Assembly: GCA_030407085.1 (NCBI GenBank)
Contig: CM059587.1
Location: 35,189,001 to 35,253,000 of the forward strand
DNA: 64,000 bases
Direction: 5' to 3'
DNA from: Trichopria drosophilae
Lineage: Eukaryota; Arthropoda; Insecta; Hymenoptera; Diapriidae
A program made the position numbers and the translations under genes. Below are positions 11,560 to 24,585 of this stretch, piece after piece. Every line of letters starts with the position of its first letter. Within the stretch, counting starts at the first letter, position 1. A model generated the notes under the pieces. It worked only from the letters and a program-made list of their open reading frames with translations. It did no database searches and was not told the origin of the DNA.

Positions 11560-13364
11560 GAAATATCTCCATGGACAAGCGCACAATTCTTTGATACAAA
11601 TTCTTATCAATCATTTGTATTATTGACAATTATTAACACTGATTTAAGATTTGATTTATGCTACAATTAATGTTTCTTACAATTGATTTTAAAAATACAA
11701 TATAATTCAATAACATAAAAATAATGTTGAAATTATAAATGTTGAGTTTGTCGAATCTTGAGTTTTCAAATGTTGAGTTTGACCTGTTACCGTTGTGAAT
11801 AATAACCAATATCAATTTAAATATTAATTCATCAATTGCATATTCAAAATATTTTTATTTATAATTGTAAGACTGACATTGACAGCTGATTTGTAGTATA
11901 GTCAATCAAACTACTTGTAAGTTATTGTAATGCGTCTAGCAGGATTTCGATTCATATTTTTATATTTTATACAAGTTTAAATGAGTAATTTCAAGGTAAC
12001 GTAAAACCGAACCGTTTTGGAGTTAGATGCTACCAATCGACTACTCGCGTCAGTATCATTTTGTTATTAAAAGTCACATAATACAATTTTGTCCTTTATA
12101 TACCAATTTAATACAAAATTTGTCAGTTTCATTATTTTAGCAATTAAATTATATAATTATATATTATAACTACCATTATATTTAAAAATTAATCATAATT
12201 TTCGTTTCTACATAAAAAATACCTGAATTTATATTACACATTAATTTACAGTATTTTTTCCATCTGGTTTTAAAATGTTTGGAAATCACTTGTTTTTTAT
12301 TGAAATGAATTTTCATTAAATTGCAGATGATGAAATGAGGTCGCACAAATGAAGGAATTCAGACACATGATTCATCTTTGTGTTTGATTCTATATTTTCA
12401 ACTGTAACATTTCTTAATTTTAATCTAAATTATTGAAAACTGCATTTTTTAATTTTCGGTTACTTCTTACGAAATCTTAAACGATTTAAATATTATGATA
12501 AAATATTCAAGTTTATGGAAATGTTTTAAATCGAAAACACTCGGCGACTTGCGCGCTATTGTTTTTTGTTTACGTAAGGTACCACTTCGTGGGATTTAAC
12601 CTTTTGTTTTTTTCCGAGTTTATCCGTTTCGGAGCACTTTAGAAGTAATTAGTAGCAACAGCAATTCAGGAATTATTCTTCCTTCCAATTATAATTTAAC
12701 GATGATTGATTTTCCGCTTCGAATTGTGGTAGTACCGAGAATTTACGTTATAATTTTTTTAAAAGCATTTCAACGTTTATTTCGTTTTAAAATCTTTTGT
12801 CTGCGCAGAAATCACGATTTCCACGAAAATTATTTTGAAAATTGAATTTCGATAATAGCAGCGCCGTAATCGCATACACATATAATAAATGAGTAATTTT
12901 AGTTCAGAGATTTATTTTAGTCTTTAATGAAAGTAAAAGTCGTTAAAATTTACATTGAAATGCAAATTATTAGTTTTCCGGATAATAAGACCCATTTCCA
13001 CTAATCTATTATTTGTAGAAGCATTTTTTTTTTAAGTGGAAAACTAACTCATAATTATCTGTAATCATCGATATCTGAATTTTAGTAATACTGAAATTAT
13101 TTCTCATTGTATTCTTAATCGCCGTTTATAATGCCATAAATTATGAAAGTGTAATTTTTAACACACTTCTTGAACCTGGATTAATGATGTAAAAGACAAT
13201 TTACGAAAAGACACGGAGTCAAATTATTTGAGATATTTCATTATCTTACAGAAAATTCATCCAACGCCATTTCGATTTTCATCTCCTGACGAAATATAGC
13301 ACCCGAATCGCCATTTTAAAGAATCTAAAAAAATGTTTTTCAACACTCCGGGAGTAGAACTCAA
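11560..13364. other. AT-rich non-coding stretch
   Basis: No supported gene or repeat. A slightly CpG-richer spot at about 12540-12600 has no associated frame. Confidence 0.5.
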
Positions 13365-13510
13365 TTTTGCGCCCTGCAGTGAAATCTTCGGGCGCAAATT
13401 ATCGAGCCCCGACGAGTGCGATTGTAACCCTCGCTTCGCTCGTGCGACAAACTTCACACTCGTTGAATATCGATAATTGCGCCCTTGTTACATAATATAC
13501 TATTATAGTT
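13365..13510. repeat. Hairpin repeat, family C copy 1
   Basis: GGGCGCAAATTATCGA at 13390-13405 pairs with TCGATAATTGCGCCC at 13470-13484. An additional TTGCGCCC/GGGCGCAA pair lies just upstream. The right end runs GCGCCCTTGTTACATAATAT followed by ACTATT. This terminal pattern returns at 15855, 16182 and, inverted, at 30300. Mobile origin is inferred from the recurrence. Confidence 0.5.
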
Positions 13511-15779
13511 GTTTGCATTTAACTTAAAAAATATAAGTTACAAATCTATTTTCATATAAGAAAAAAATGTTTACAATTTTTAATTTTCCGCCCTTAAAGT
13601 TTATTGGACATTTAATCAGATCCTTATTTCTTAAAATGAATGAATGAAAAATCGTTTACGTTTGGACCATTTATTTCGACCATCTTTAAAAATATTCTTC
13701 AAGAGCGAGAAAAAACTTCGGAAAAGGACGTTCCAGCAATCTTTAGTGGGCATATGTTTTCTGACGTATTTTGATGTGCTGAATTCGAATATCATAATGA
13801 AAATTGTCGCAAATGCGATTATCATGGTGGAAAACACGAAAAACCCGCAGAAAACGCTATTTTGACAGAAAAATGTTTATAACAAAAAATCTAGAGCATG
13901 AAATTCTTTACAAAGGTTTTTAATAAAAAAATATATTTAAAAACACAATTTTGGATTTAACTGATGTCTACTTTTAAAAAGTTTCATCCTTCATTCTTGA
14001 CTATCTAAAAAAAAAGTGACCAAGATCAAGAAAAATGCGATTTTTTGTTTAATTACGAAAAATAAATGTAAAATTTTTAAATTAGAAAAACATAACTACA
14101 GCCAATCGACAAATTTGTATATTTTCTAATGCAAGGAATTAAAAACACCGGGAACAAAGTTTTCAAAAATAGCAAAAATGAAATCCTCGTAATTTTACGA
14201 AAATTGAATAAATCGAAACAACTTTTCTAGTGCATTTACACTTACTAGTCAATAAGATGACGAACAATTCGAGTTTTAACAAATAATGTTTTAGTTGTGA
14301 CCCAATTTTGAAAAATGTTGAATATAATATGAAGAATGAAAAATTATTATTAAGGTTATTCAAAATGTTACAGAAAACTTACATTCATTGAAATGGAAAT
14401 CTACGAATTTTACCGTTTTTATTTCTGCGGTCCATTTTACCAAAGAAATTATTCAATTATTTCAATTACAGCGAACAATTAATACACACAAATTAAAAAA
14501 GTTGAAAAAAATTTGTTTTTAATGGCAGTTGCAGTCTGACCTTGAATTTTTATCGTAATATTCTTAATCAGCAAGCAAAAACATACTGAAATAATTTAAA
14601 ATAACATTTTTTTAGTGTGACATTCGTTTTCCAATGACGTACCATAAAATTGTTTATATTTTTTTGTAAAAAATATAAACCAAAAAAGATTTATACAAAA
14701 TCAAAAGTACAGTTGAAAATAAAATATTTATATAATCAAAATTATGAAACGAAAAATTTAACAAGACTTCTGCGTATGTCACAAAAGAAATATCCTAATT
14801 TGAAATTCCTGGAAATGAAAAAAGACAATAACGAAACGAAGGAACAAATATGACGTCATCTATAGTGTGCGCCGATTTATCATCAAGAGTTTCTTCAAAT
14901 AATTTGAGTACTAAGAAATGATAAGCCGTACATGGAAATCCGTACGGTTCTAAATTATATTTTTTCAGAAAATCCCTTCGAAACTTTCATAATACCTTCA
15001 AAGGAAAAATGATTGTTTGCCTTCAAAATGAACGTAGAATTTACGAAATCTAAATGTGCGACAAATTTGAGAAATACCGAATAAATTAATCTGACATAAT
15101 TTTACTCGAAATTTTAAATTTAGAATGTATTCGTTTCTCCGAGTTAAAATGAAATAACTTTTCTAATAATGAGAATTTTCACTTTTAAATTCTGAAATCT
15201 TTTTTTTTGTGAAAGTGAAAGGGAAAAAACTCGTCCCCGAAAGAGTATTTAAATTTACGTTCCAATAAATTCCCTGTCTAAAACACTTTTTCCTTGTTTA
15301 ATAAATTACAAACATTTTTTTCCACTTTTTTTTCATTTATTGGATATGAATTCATATTATGTTCGAAGTGTTATAAATTAAATGAGTAATAACATAAATT
15401 ATTAGGGCAATAAAATTCTTAAATTTGTTTTTAAAAAATTATAATTTTTTCTACGGAATATAGTCGTATCACAATATAAATATGCCATTAAAATATTTCA
15501 ATTTACAGCAAACAAATCGTTTCTGCGTTTTCCGAGAACATTTTTCTTGAATACAAACAAACAAATTAATCAAATTATTTATTATTTTCCAAAGAAATAT
15601 TAATGTAATTATTTTGATAAAAGGTTTTGGATATTGTATCTGTAAACAAATTTTTAAATATTTCATCAATTGAATAGTTCAATTGGCATTTAGTTTTATC
15701 ATAGCTTTCTGATTTTAAATTAATGGTACTTGTCCATACAAATGTGCGAATTTTCCGCATACTATAAAAAAGCAGTGTT
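13511..15779. other. AT-rich non-coding stretch
   Basis: Only short frames of AT-biased composition occur. I see no domain, RNA structure or clear repeat. Confidence 0.5.
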
Positions 15780-15900
15780 AGATACTTGCGTGTAAACATT
15801 CGACTTTACGCACCGACATTATCTAATCCCATGTTAAAATTGGGTGCGAAAAGTCGAACTTCACACCCTTGTATCGAAAAGTACTATTTCACTGCAATTT
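15780..15900. repeat. Hairpin repeat, family C copy 2
   Basis: TTCGACTTTACGCACC near 15800 pairs with GGGTGCGAAAAGTCGAA near 15845. The right end is CACCCTTGTATCGAAAAGTA followed by CTATTTC. This closely matches the reverse complement of the block inserted at about 30296-30320. Confidence 0.5.
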
Positions 15901-16104
15901 GTATGTTTGGATATTTTTAAAAGCTCGGGAAAAAATTGTGAAAAAGGATATATTCAATGTAAAACTATTCATATACAAGTCAACCTAAAACTTTCCTTTT
16001 TTAGTCAAATTTACATTTTAATCCAACCATAACAAAATAAGTCCTGTGATTTACATATAAACTCATAGATAACATGGGCCATCTTACTTTTAAGTTAATT
16101 TTTA

Positions 16105-16200
16105 AGTTTACCCCGCTCGGGCGAAAAATATTGTTCATATTACTGGCGTAAAATGTTATTTTACGCCCTTAATACAAAATGTACTATTTTCTTTGTAAAT
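16105..16200. repeat. Hairpin repeat, family C copy 3
   Basis: GGCGTAAAAT pairs with ATTTTACGCC in a short hairpin. It is followed by CGCCCTTAATACAAAATGTA and CTATTTTC, the same right-end pattern as the copies at 13480 and 15855. Confidence 0.45.
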
Positions 16201-17124
16201 TTAATTCAAAGTTGTTTACACAGAAAATTGACAAATTAAAGAGGCATTTTACTTCATTATTTTTAATTGTTAGCGTTCCCGAGATTTCCAACGTTAATTA
16301 TTTTATAATAAATGTTTAAATGTGTTATAATATTATTATTTAATTATTTAATAATGTTACTAAAAACGTGATAGTACTGACATAGAATATGAAAATGTTT
16401 AAATAATTTAATGAAATGACAACTTTTATTTCTAATAAAAATATTTTTAAAACAAATTTTACAAATATAACTGTACAAAAATGTAATCTGCATATAGGAA
16501 ATAAAATAAACAACATTAAATTAGGTACATCCGTTTTAAATATAATGAATAGTTCATTAAAAGACCCTACCCCATCAAGAGATAACTAAAATTTAGTTAG
16601 AAGAAGAATGTAAAGGTAAATTGCAGAATGATAATGAAACAATGATATATAAATTGTATAGAAATATTCTTGACAAAAATAAATAATTGGGCAAACGTTC
16701 GTTAGTTACATTACTCGCCGGTAGGGTCAATCACGACACGATTTCCAATCCTTCAAAGAAATGACATAGTTCCATTTATTCAATAGTCATTTATTTACTT
16801 ACGAATGTATACTCAGAAGTTATCATTTGAAATTGAATAGTTAATTTGAAGTCGTTTATTATTACTTTATTTTCTACATTTAGAATTATGTACAACCTAT
16901 GAGAAATCTTATTCATTACACTGAAAATTGAGTAGCTCATTATGAAAAAATAATAGGAACAATTACTGTACCCTCTTAAATAACATTCGTGAAATATATT
17001 TGATATTGTTCTGTAATAAAAGTTCTTGAACCAGAATAGTAAAATAAATAAGTTTTTTAAATTTACAATGCTCTTGTAAATAAACATGTAGATAAATAAT
17101 AAAATCTTTATGGCTAATGAGAAC
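16201..17124. other. AT-rich non-coding stretch
   Basis: No gene is supported. The 98-codon minus-strand frame at 16791-17087 is compositionally random (F, I, N, Y, S). Confidence 0.5.
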
Positions 17125-17300
17125 TGCTACGTTCTACTCCAATTTAGTTACGTTTGTCGCCGTCAGGCGTTTACGCGATGCTCACGGCTCTGATGTGTCT
17201 ACATCGTTGCTCCCGTTATAGAAATGAGTTTTCGTCCACTCAAAAGAGAATAGCAGATCAAATGACAAGCTTAAAAAATGCAAATAAAATATTATTCGTG
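17125..17300 (+). repeat. Dispersed repeat family A, partial copy
   Basis: It contains GTTTGTCGCCGTCAGGCGTT and, further on, TGCTCCCGTTATAGAAATGA followed by GTTTTC. The second word also appears reverse-complemented at about 53350-53390 and, in similar form, at 19078. Confidence 0.55.
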
Positions 17301-17608
17301 TTAGGACAGGTGACAGTATAATATACACCGATGGTACTTGTTCATATGACGTAATAATGCTTTTTACCGACTGTGGAGTGTACGATTTACAATTAATCAA
17401 TCGAAATAATTTAATCTTATCTAAATAACTTAGATGAAGAAAAAAATTGTAGCAAAGTTAATGTTATACGCTATGAAACAACTGAATACCACTTTCTTAC
17501 GATAAAAACAATTTATATTGTATATATCAATATTTTTCCATATCTGGAATAAGAAAAGTTTTTACTCTGGAATAGTAGAAATTATTATTCCATTTTAAAC
17601 CATTGGTA

Positions 17609-17854
17609 CAGTAGAGTCTCCGTATATTTAGCCACTCGGTTCCTCGCCTTCCCCTCCCGTCTCGTTATATTTACCAAACGAAGGGGAACGCCGCTTCTCC
17701 CACTCTTCTCAGTCGCGTCAGGTTCATGACGTCACAGCAGACCTTTCCTGAGGCCTAGCCCGCAAGGTGGGGGGAAAAGAGAGTGACGGAAGATGAATAT
17801 ACGAGACGGAATCGGGCAAATATGCTGCGACGTAAATATACCGGGACTCTACAG
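17609..17854. mobile_element. pogo/Tc1-mariner-type MITE, copy 1
   Basis: The element starts CAGTAGAGTCTCCGTATATT and ends with the inverted version (reverse complement CTGTAGAGTCCCGGTATATT). A TA dinucleotide stands at both borders (17607-17608 and 17855-17856). TA target sites and CAGT-type termini fit pogo/Tigger-like mariner relatives. The 246-bp interior is GC-richer than the surroundings and non-coding. A second copy lies at 41651-41874. Confidence 0.8.
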
Positions 17855-17856
17855 TA

Positions 17857-19031
17857 TTTACAAGTTTATTCTCAACTGCCTATTGCAGACTAGTAATTTT
17901 GTTTATTTTTTAAGATAACTTCATATAAAGTTTCTCTTAGTACACTATAACATAAACAAGCAAAAATTATTTTAACTTTTGGAGTACGTTTTTTGAGCAT
18001 TTGACGAATTCCACAAGTATTAAACAAATTTGTGAAATATTATTAAAAAACATATGGCGATGACGTTTTTAGTTTATTAAACACTATTTGTAGCATCTGA
18101 CTATATAAAAATCCGTATTAAAAATATTACGTAAATAAAATTTAAATATTTAAAAAATATTTGCAGAGTTGATGCAAATGGGTCACTGAACATATGTAAA
18201 TCTGAAACATTCGAATGACTGATCTGGTGTTACATCTTTGGTGATTTGAGAAATGGGAGATTAGAAGAAATGACGACACAGACACACTCCTACACACGAG
18301 AACACATATACATCATATAATTTACACTGAAATTGAAAACAGGCGTGCGTATATGTGACAAGACATGGGCTTTTTTAACGCGCGAATTCATTATTTATAG
18401 CTGTGTAGCACGTTGAAAGGCTTTTTCGGACCGGAAGAAAATGCGATACCTTAACAGGCGAAACGAGTCGAAATCGTCGGATGAATCAGTAAAACAGTTT
18501 TTTTTTCTCTCGAAAGGATGATTAATGATGTCCGTGGAATTTGTTGTCTTGTCGTGTTTTACAGTTTTGACGTTTCTTATTCGTAAATAAAAGTCTTCGG
18601 TATCTTGTCATAAGAAACATGGCAGGAGGTGGATGGCTTGGCGAAAGCTTTATCTGATTTTGTATCATATTTACTGATAAATGCGCATTTCATGAGTTGA
18701 AAAGACTGCTCAGTAAGCGTGACGCACGATCGTAGTTTGAATTCGAAAATATTTTCATACATGATGCGATTGTAAAAGGTGTAAAGTGATATATTATGAA
18801 TAAAAATGGTGTTGCTGAAACTATAAAAATAAGCATTTTTGAAGTTTTCTGCGATGACGGCGTCTTTGGACGTCATTAAAATGCACATGCTGAGGAAGGA
18901 TTGTACGAAAAGTTTGTTAACATTATTATTGCATGACTGCCAAAAATATAATAATGAATACAATACAACAATAGTAGTATAAGGCCATATTCAGAGTAAC
19001 AATATTATGTTCACCGGTTACAATAAATTAG
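17857..19031. other. AT-rich non-coding stretch
   Basis: The longest frame, 128 codons on the minus strand (18577-18963), is rich in hydrophobic residues, cysteine and phenylalanine. It shows no motif I can name, and I see no splice context for it. No other feature is seen. Confidence 0.45.
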
Positions 19032-19110
19032 TTACCTCAGACGCCGCTAGGGGTGATCTCGATTCTTGCAACTTTCCATTGCTCCCATTATAGAACCGGA
19101 TTACCATTTA
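19032..19110 (+). repeat. Dispersed repeat family A, short copy
   Basis: The core CGCCGCTAGGGGTGATCTCG is followed about 30 bases later by TTGCTCCCATTATAGAAC. This is the same order and spacing as in the partial copy at 17157-17230. Confidence 0.5.
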
Positions 19111-19288
19111 GTTTATATAAAAACTCGAAAAAAGTTTTCATGACATTTTGTATATATAAACGTTTTATTTACGTTCTACTACTGATATGTAATAACCGAA
19201 GGAAATTAGAAGTTTCCATTCGTCCGTATTTTACGAATTTATAGGAATGTAATTCATGAAAACGAAAATTATATTTTAATAAATGTTA

Positions 19289-19684
19289 CACAGAAAAAAA
19301 GTCTTAAAGTTGTTACATTTCAAATTAAGCACTATAAAAGGCTTAATTTCAGTCTAAAATTGATCTAATTTTCATAAATTAAGTCAATATTTGCGCTTAA
19401 AGTCTTGCTTTCAGACAGCAAAGTTTAATTTTAGTCGAGATTTATGCTTAAAGAAAAAATTTGTCGAGCTCATCACACCTGTGTTAGTTCTTGCTAACTC
19501 TCACCTAGAAGTCTTATTTCGAATTTGAATATTGACTAAAAGTAAGTTTCCAAAACTAAAAACAAGGTTTTTAGCGCAAATATTGACTTAATTTAAGAAA
19601 ATTAGCACAATTTTAGGCTGAAATTAAGCCTTTTACGGTGCTGAATTGAGTATGTAACAATTTTAAGACTTTTTTTTTACTGTG
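19289..19684. mobile_element. Palindromic mariner-type MITE
   Basis: Termini CACAGAAAAAAAGTCTTAAA and, reverse-complemented on the right, CACAGTAAAAAAAAAGTCTT are flanked by TA (19287-19288 and 19685-19686). The arms extend about 110 bases each and share AAGGCTTAATTTCAG and AAGTCAATATTTGCGC. CACAG termini with TA target sites suggest Tc1/mariner mobilisation. There is no coding content. Confidence 0.75.
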
Positions 19685-19814
19685 TAGCGGTGAAATATTT
19701 CCTAACAACACTTAAATAGTTTACAACTATTGCAGAGGAAGCATACAAGTACAATTCGCAGATTGTATTTCCTACCTGCACACTCTATGCCTTTATAAAT
19801 GTTTTGAAGATTTT

Positions 19815-20215
19815 TATAGTTTTATGTTACCAAATCGAATTTTACTAAATCATGTAATAGAAGAAAGTCAAATTAAGCAACGTTATCACGATTTTTACGA
19901 AACTACGTAATAGAAATCTGAATATAGATCAGGAAGCCAAGGCGGTGTTAATATGGTTTGTCGCCGCTAGGCGCAGTCGCAACGCCAGCATTCCAATAAG
20001 AGGCGCCCTTGATTCCTGTTGCGAAAGTAGGGTGTTGATTCGGTTTAAGGGATTCTCACAGTCAAATCGATAACTGCATAAAACATGTCAGATCAGTATG
20101 GAATCGAATTATTATTACAGTTTATACTTCTGAGTACAAAAACAATATAAGAATAATATTTTGTTGTCTGCCGGAAATGTATCTGCCACTTTTAGTTCAT
20201 TAAATTTAAAATACG
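19815..20215 (+). repeat. Dispersed repeat family A, long copy 2
   Basis: The order is as at 5575-5990: TTTATGTTACC and GAATTTTACTAAATCATGTA, then GTTTGTCGCCGCTAGGCGCA, then GATTCCTGTTGCGAAAGTAG and a tail with TACTTCTGAGTACAAAAACA. It is diverged from the other copies by many substitutions and small gaps. Confidence 0.65.
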
Positions 20216-20375
20216 TTTGATATGATTTATTTACGTTATGTAAGATATCACACATATTAAAATACTACAGTTTAATTAATTATATATAATATACCAAAAA
20301 ATAACCATTTTTCTTTTTTAAATCGTTTGTGACAAATAATTCCGTACAAACATATACGGGAAACTTAGTATTTAC

Positions 20376-20806
20376 ACGTTTCTGAGGTCGCTGAATACGA
20401 ATCTGATGTCGGTTTTGAAACATCCAAAATGGCGGATCCAATATAGCGGACAAAAAATTGAAAATCAACTGAATTCCCTTGAAAAAAGCTACCCCGGGGT
20501 TTACAAGGTCACTGAATACGAAAATGAAAATAGATTTTCAGGATTCGAAAATCCGCGAGTAACATTTTTCAAGCGAATAAAGTAGACTTTCAATTTTTTG
20601 TCCGCCATATTGGGTCCGATATTTTGAATTTCCAAAAACTGACCTCAGAGTCGTATTCAGTGACCTCGTAAACCCCGGAGTAGCTTTTTTTCAAGGGAAT
20701 TCAGTCGATTTTGAATTTTTGTTCGCCATATTGGTTCCGACATTTTGAATTTTTAAAACTGACACATCAGATTCGTATTCAGCGACCCGAAAACCTCCGA
20801 GTAAAG
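20376..20806. repeat. Multi-armed foldback repeat with ATGGCGG words
   Basis: The left arm (20376-20500) carries GAGGTCGCTGAATACGAATC, CAAAATGGCGGATCC and CCCTTGAAAAAAGCTACC. The right arm (20673-20806) carries their inverse. A third inverted pair sits inside: AAGGTCACTGAATACG at about 20507 and CGTATTCAGTGACCTC at about 20655. The words GGTTTACAAGGTC and GACCTCGTAAACC mark unit borders. The terminal target duplication was not resolved. Confidence 0.6.
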
Positions 20807-21970
20807 AGTTTCAACCAAATTCAGTGAAAAGAGAAATGCCTGACTGAAAGGGTTACCATGCTAGTTTAGTACTAGCTAAAATCTTCCTACAGAAATCACC
20901 AAATGTGCCGGGTACAGTATTTGTAGTACCCATTAAAATCGATTTCTCTCTGCATAGTATGACGTAATTTTATTTAAGAGGGACAAATTTATTGCTTTTG
21001 TAAAAGACTCCAACGCTGAAGCTGAATTGCCTAAGGCATTAAGTACCTGACTGGTAAAAGACGACATCCATCCATTAAGCCAAGAAGAACAAAGAGATAC
21101 GATCAGATTTACACCTGAATGAATGGAGCGAGCGAAGAATAGTTTCGCATTTCACGCAGCGTGTATACATCGGAGCGATGTTTGGTTGCAAAGTGCAGCG
21201 ATCGCATGCATCTCAATTTCAAAATTTAAAGGAATTGCAGTTTATTTCAATAAACGGCCACGCGAACGCTTTCTGGAGCATAAAACGACTTGTGTAGAAT
21301 CGGATTCTTGCATAAGCGTTTAATGCATTACGCGGAATATTAGATTACAGAAGTGATTTGGTCATGTGAAATGCGGCGATGAAACGGCTGCGTTAAATGC
21401 ATTCAAACTACGTTATTCTAGTTGGATATCGTCGAAAATTCTTTGGCGCGCTATCGGGTCTCCGAGTTGAATAATGAACGCCTACGCGGAACTCTGGAAA
21501 AAAAATGCGGGCACTCGAACCTGACAAATTGGTTTAATCTTGGAAACCGATGAATGCGATGATTATGTAGAAACTTGTAGGCCGTGAATCAATAGACTTT
21601 ACGGGAATAAAGAGTGATTGTCGTTTCACTGAAAACCATTGTCATTTTTTTCTTCAAAGTAATCAATCCATCCTTTCATCCACTAAACTGTTATGTTTTT
21701 TTGGTATATTCAATTTTGTATACATTCCATTTTGTTTATTGATAGTAGATAACGTTTCTTTTTTTGTTTATGGTTTAACATAAACTTTTCGTCTTTGATT
21801 CAGGCAACTATCTGGAGTTTGAAGTCGAAACACAGCTTCCTTAACGCTGAGAAGGACACTTTTTAAGCCAACACTTTCACGCCGCTATTTCCAATTCACT
21901 TGACGGAGAAAATAACCGTGACATAGTGAATTTTGTCGAAAAAAGGTTGGTCTTGATGGTGTCCATGAAA
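20807..21970. other. Non-coding stretch with CpG-richer patch
   Basis: About 21120-21560 is richer in CpG (words such as GCGAGCG, GCAGCGATCG, CGCGAACGC) and has a 66-codon plus-strand frame without recognisable similarity. The rest is AT-rich with nothing seen. Confidence 0.4.
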
Positions 21971-22555
21971 TTTTGAAAAAATTTGTTCACGTGAAAATGG
22001 AGGTTTTTCGTAAAAAAACACGATTTTTTTCAATAAACTTTTGTTTCAACTTCGCTTTTCGTCTAGTTTTCGGTTGGAAGCACTCTAAAATCGTTGTAAA
22101 TTTATATAATTTATAGTCCACAAAATTGAAAATTATTTAGAAAACTAGAAAAAAATTTTATAAGAACTAAAAATGTTTAATAGCGATTAAAGAATGCAAT
22201 AGAATTTGTTCAGAATTTTTGGAGATATTTATTTATTTTTATTCACAAACCCAATAGCTAAAAAAAGAAATGTGTCAAAAAATTCTGAAAAAATTCTATT
22301 GCATTCTTTAATTGATATTAAACATTTTCCGTTCTTATAATGTTTTTCCAAAAGTCCAGAGTTTTCGAGAAAAAAATTCTTGAATGTTTAAGTAAAAAAA
22401 TTTGGCGTTTTGGCCGCCATTTTCAATTTTGTGGACACAAAGAATTTAGAGTGATTCCCAACCGCAAACTGGACGAAAAAAAAGTTTATTGAAAAAAATC
22501 GTGTTTTTTTACGAAAACTCTGCATTTTCACGTGGACATTTAAATTTTTTCAAAA
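21971..22555. mobile_element. Foldback element, about 585 bp
   Basis: The left arm from 21971, with TTCACGTGAAAATGGAGG and TCGTAAAAAAACACG, pairs with the right arm ending at 22555, with TTTTACGAAAACTCTGCATT and TTCACGTGGA. Pairing extends inward through GGTTGGAAGCACTCTA/GTGATTCCCAACC and ATTGCATTCTTTAAT words. It directly abuts dispersed repeat B at 22557. Confidence 0.65.
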
Positions 22556-22556
22556 T

Positions 22557-22818
22557 GTCAGATAGTAATAAATCATTAAAAATTAATTTGTTGTTTCGTA
22601 ATACTATTGTAAATATTTTCACCATGAAATTTGGAAAGCATTCAAAATATTGGGCATTGTAAGGTCCTGCAGGTCCTGTACATTTGCCTGAGCAGGGCTT
22701 TAACAGAAAAAGCGTTACACGATATGCCAGGGCCTGATAAGGGGACATGTCAAGATCTGATTTTGTTCACAGACTTCATGATCAGGACCTCATTTCAGCT
22801 TGAATAATTTTCCGCTCT
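22557..22818 (+). repeat. Dispersed repeat family B, copy 1
   Basis: From GTCAGATAGTAATAAATC to TAATTTTCCGCTC this segment matches 39101-39366 base for base over most of its length, by eye around 90%. It is relatively TGATCAGG-poor compared with its partner: the partner's CCTGATCAGG reads CCTGAGCAGG here. Function is unknown. Confidence 0.8.
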
Positions 22819-24520
22819 GGACCTACACGGTATCAACTTCTCATCGTGTATGAGTGTTTCGTCAACAATTTCGTTACGGTTTCTTGTTCCGGTCCTTCCT
22901 AAGACTGCAATAAATGTTATTTAAATATAATAATATTGCATAATTATGTAAAATCATTATTGATAATAAATTTTAGTTCAAGTTCCAATCGAACGATTTT
23001 AAAAGGTTTTCTGCATTTTAACAGCAGCTAATCGAAGAGCATACTGAAAAATAGTCGAATATAACATTTTTAATCTTTTCCACAAGTTAAAGGGTTAATT
23101 GATGCCTGGTTCAACATTTGAATGCACCTGTGTGTAAAGTCGCTTTTGAGTAAGAGCGCCTTCTATTGCCCAACGTAATAATTTACCTTTCTATTTTCAT
23201 CAAGTTGATTTCATAAAATTATATACACTCTCACATCAAACGTCCAGATGCAAAACTAAAAGACAGAACACAACAAGAATTGTATAATCAATCGCATCTC
23301 ACGGGATCGTCAGAGGAGGTCAATCACTCCTAAAAATAAATATTTTATCTAAATAATTCCATGACGTTACGAAACGTTAAAAATGTAAGAAGTGAATTGT
23401 CTGTTTAGGTCGACTTGAATTCCAGTTAATTCGGGAAAAGATGACTAAAGCAAAAGAGAACAAAGGACTCGTACAGTTGCATCAGATAGCATTACCATTT
23501 ACGGTAATCTTTAGTACAATAGATGGAGATTTTGGCTATGATAAGTGACTATTCACAACTGCTACTTGAAATAAGAACGTGTTGCTGCTTGCATTTATTT
23601 CAAATGCATTGTTCATTACCAAGATGCAGATATAAATATTAACAAAAAAACATTTTGTAATAAACGAAGAAGAGTAGTTTTGTCAAGAATAGCGATTATC
23701 AAAAACTGATAATTATTTAATTACACGTTAAGAACAAGTTAAGGAAACAAGAATCGCCAGTATTCAAGACTGGGCACGAATGCAACTCTACTAACGATTA
23801 TTGTAGATGAATCATTTTCCTCTTATTAACAGGTATTGTTGAATAGTTGACGGCCGCATGGATAGATTGATTCCTATGAATTAGTTTGTAAATTGCATCT
23901 AATAAACGGAATACAAAAGCAACGAGGAAAACTGATAAACATTTAATAGTAAATATTATCATGTTTAAGGCGTTCTGCGCTTAATAAATTATGTCTAAGT
24001 AGTGACTCCATGGACCACTTATTCTAATATACGTAACTGATGGTATCTAATGAATGTAATTAATAACGGATTCGATACAATTGAGCTGAACTGGTCCAAA
24101 TTAGAATTATTTAGTTAATTTTTACCTTTTTCCGATCTAATTTTGATAAACTCCCTATTTATTTCTTTGGATATGTAGGCAAACAATAATTTATTATTTG
24201 CAATATTCAAAATGCAGTAGATAGCAGGAAATAAATATAGGAATTTCGCATAATATATCGTTTAATTAATTGTTAAGTTTCTCATTATTAGAAAAAGCAG
24301 ACCCAAAAAGCGTGGTTATTTTTATGTAATTTTCGATCGCACTTTCACCTCCTCAAAATCTGTCTTAAAGGGCAATATTATCCGGGGGAAAATTGTTTGG
24401 CGTCATCGTGCATAATTATTAATTTTCAAGCATTAATTTTGACTTGTAATGAAATTTATAATAAATGCAAATTAAGACATTATAACGCATAATTCAAAAG
24501 TAAACGAAAAAAGTTGTTCA
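22819..24520. other. AT-rich non-coding stretch
   Basis: No gene or clear repeat. TTAATTGATGCC at about 23096 resembles a worn piggyBac-type end, but no partner was found. Confidence 0.45.
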
Positions 24521-24585
24521 AGGCAGATTCGACCCCGAGACCGCGTCGTACAAATCTAACGCCTAAACCACTGAGCCACTGAGTG
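24521..24585 (-). repeat. Degenerate tRNA-like segment (SINE head or tRNA relic)
   Basis: Read on the minus strand, TGGCTCAGTGG (24568-24578) fits the polymerase III A box and GGGTCGAATCT (24525-24535) approximates the B box, at tRNA-like spacing. The full cloverleaf is not convincing because the acceptor stem does not close, so this is not called a functional tRNA. Confidence 0.4.

Noticed and set aside
18577..18963. Minus-strand 128-codon frame with hydrophobic and Cys-rich translation, considered as a chemoreceptor fragment
   Set aside because: No receptor motif can be pointed to, and composition alone explains the residues. No splice borders are convincing.
24521..24585. Functional tRNA gene
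   Set aside because: The A and B boxes are approximate and the acceptor stem does not close. It is better described as a tRNA-derived relic.
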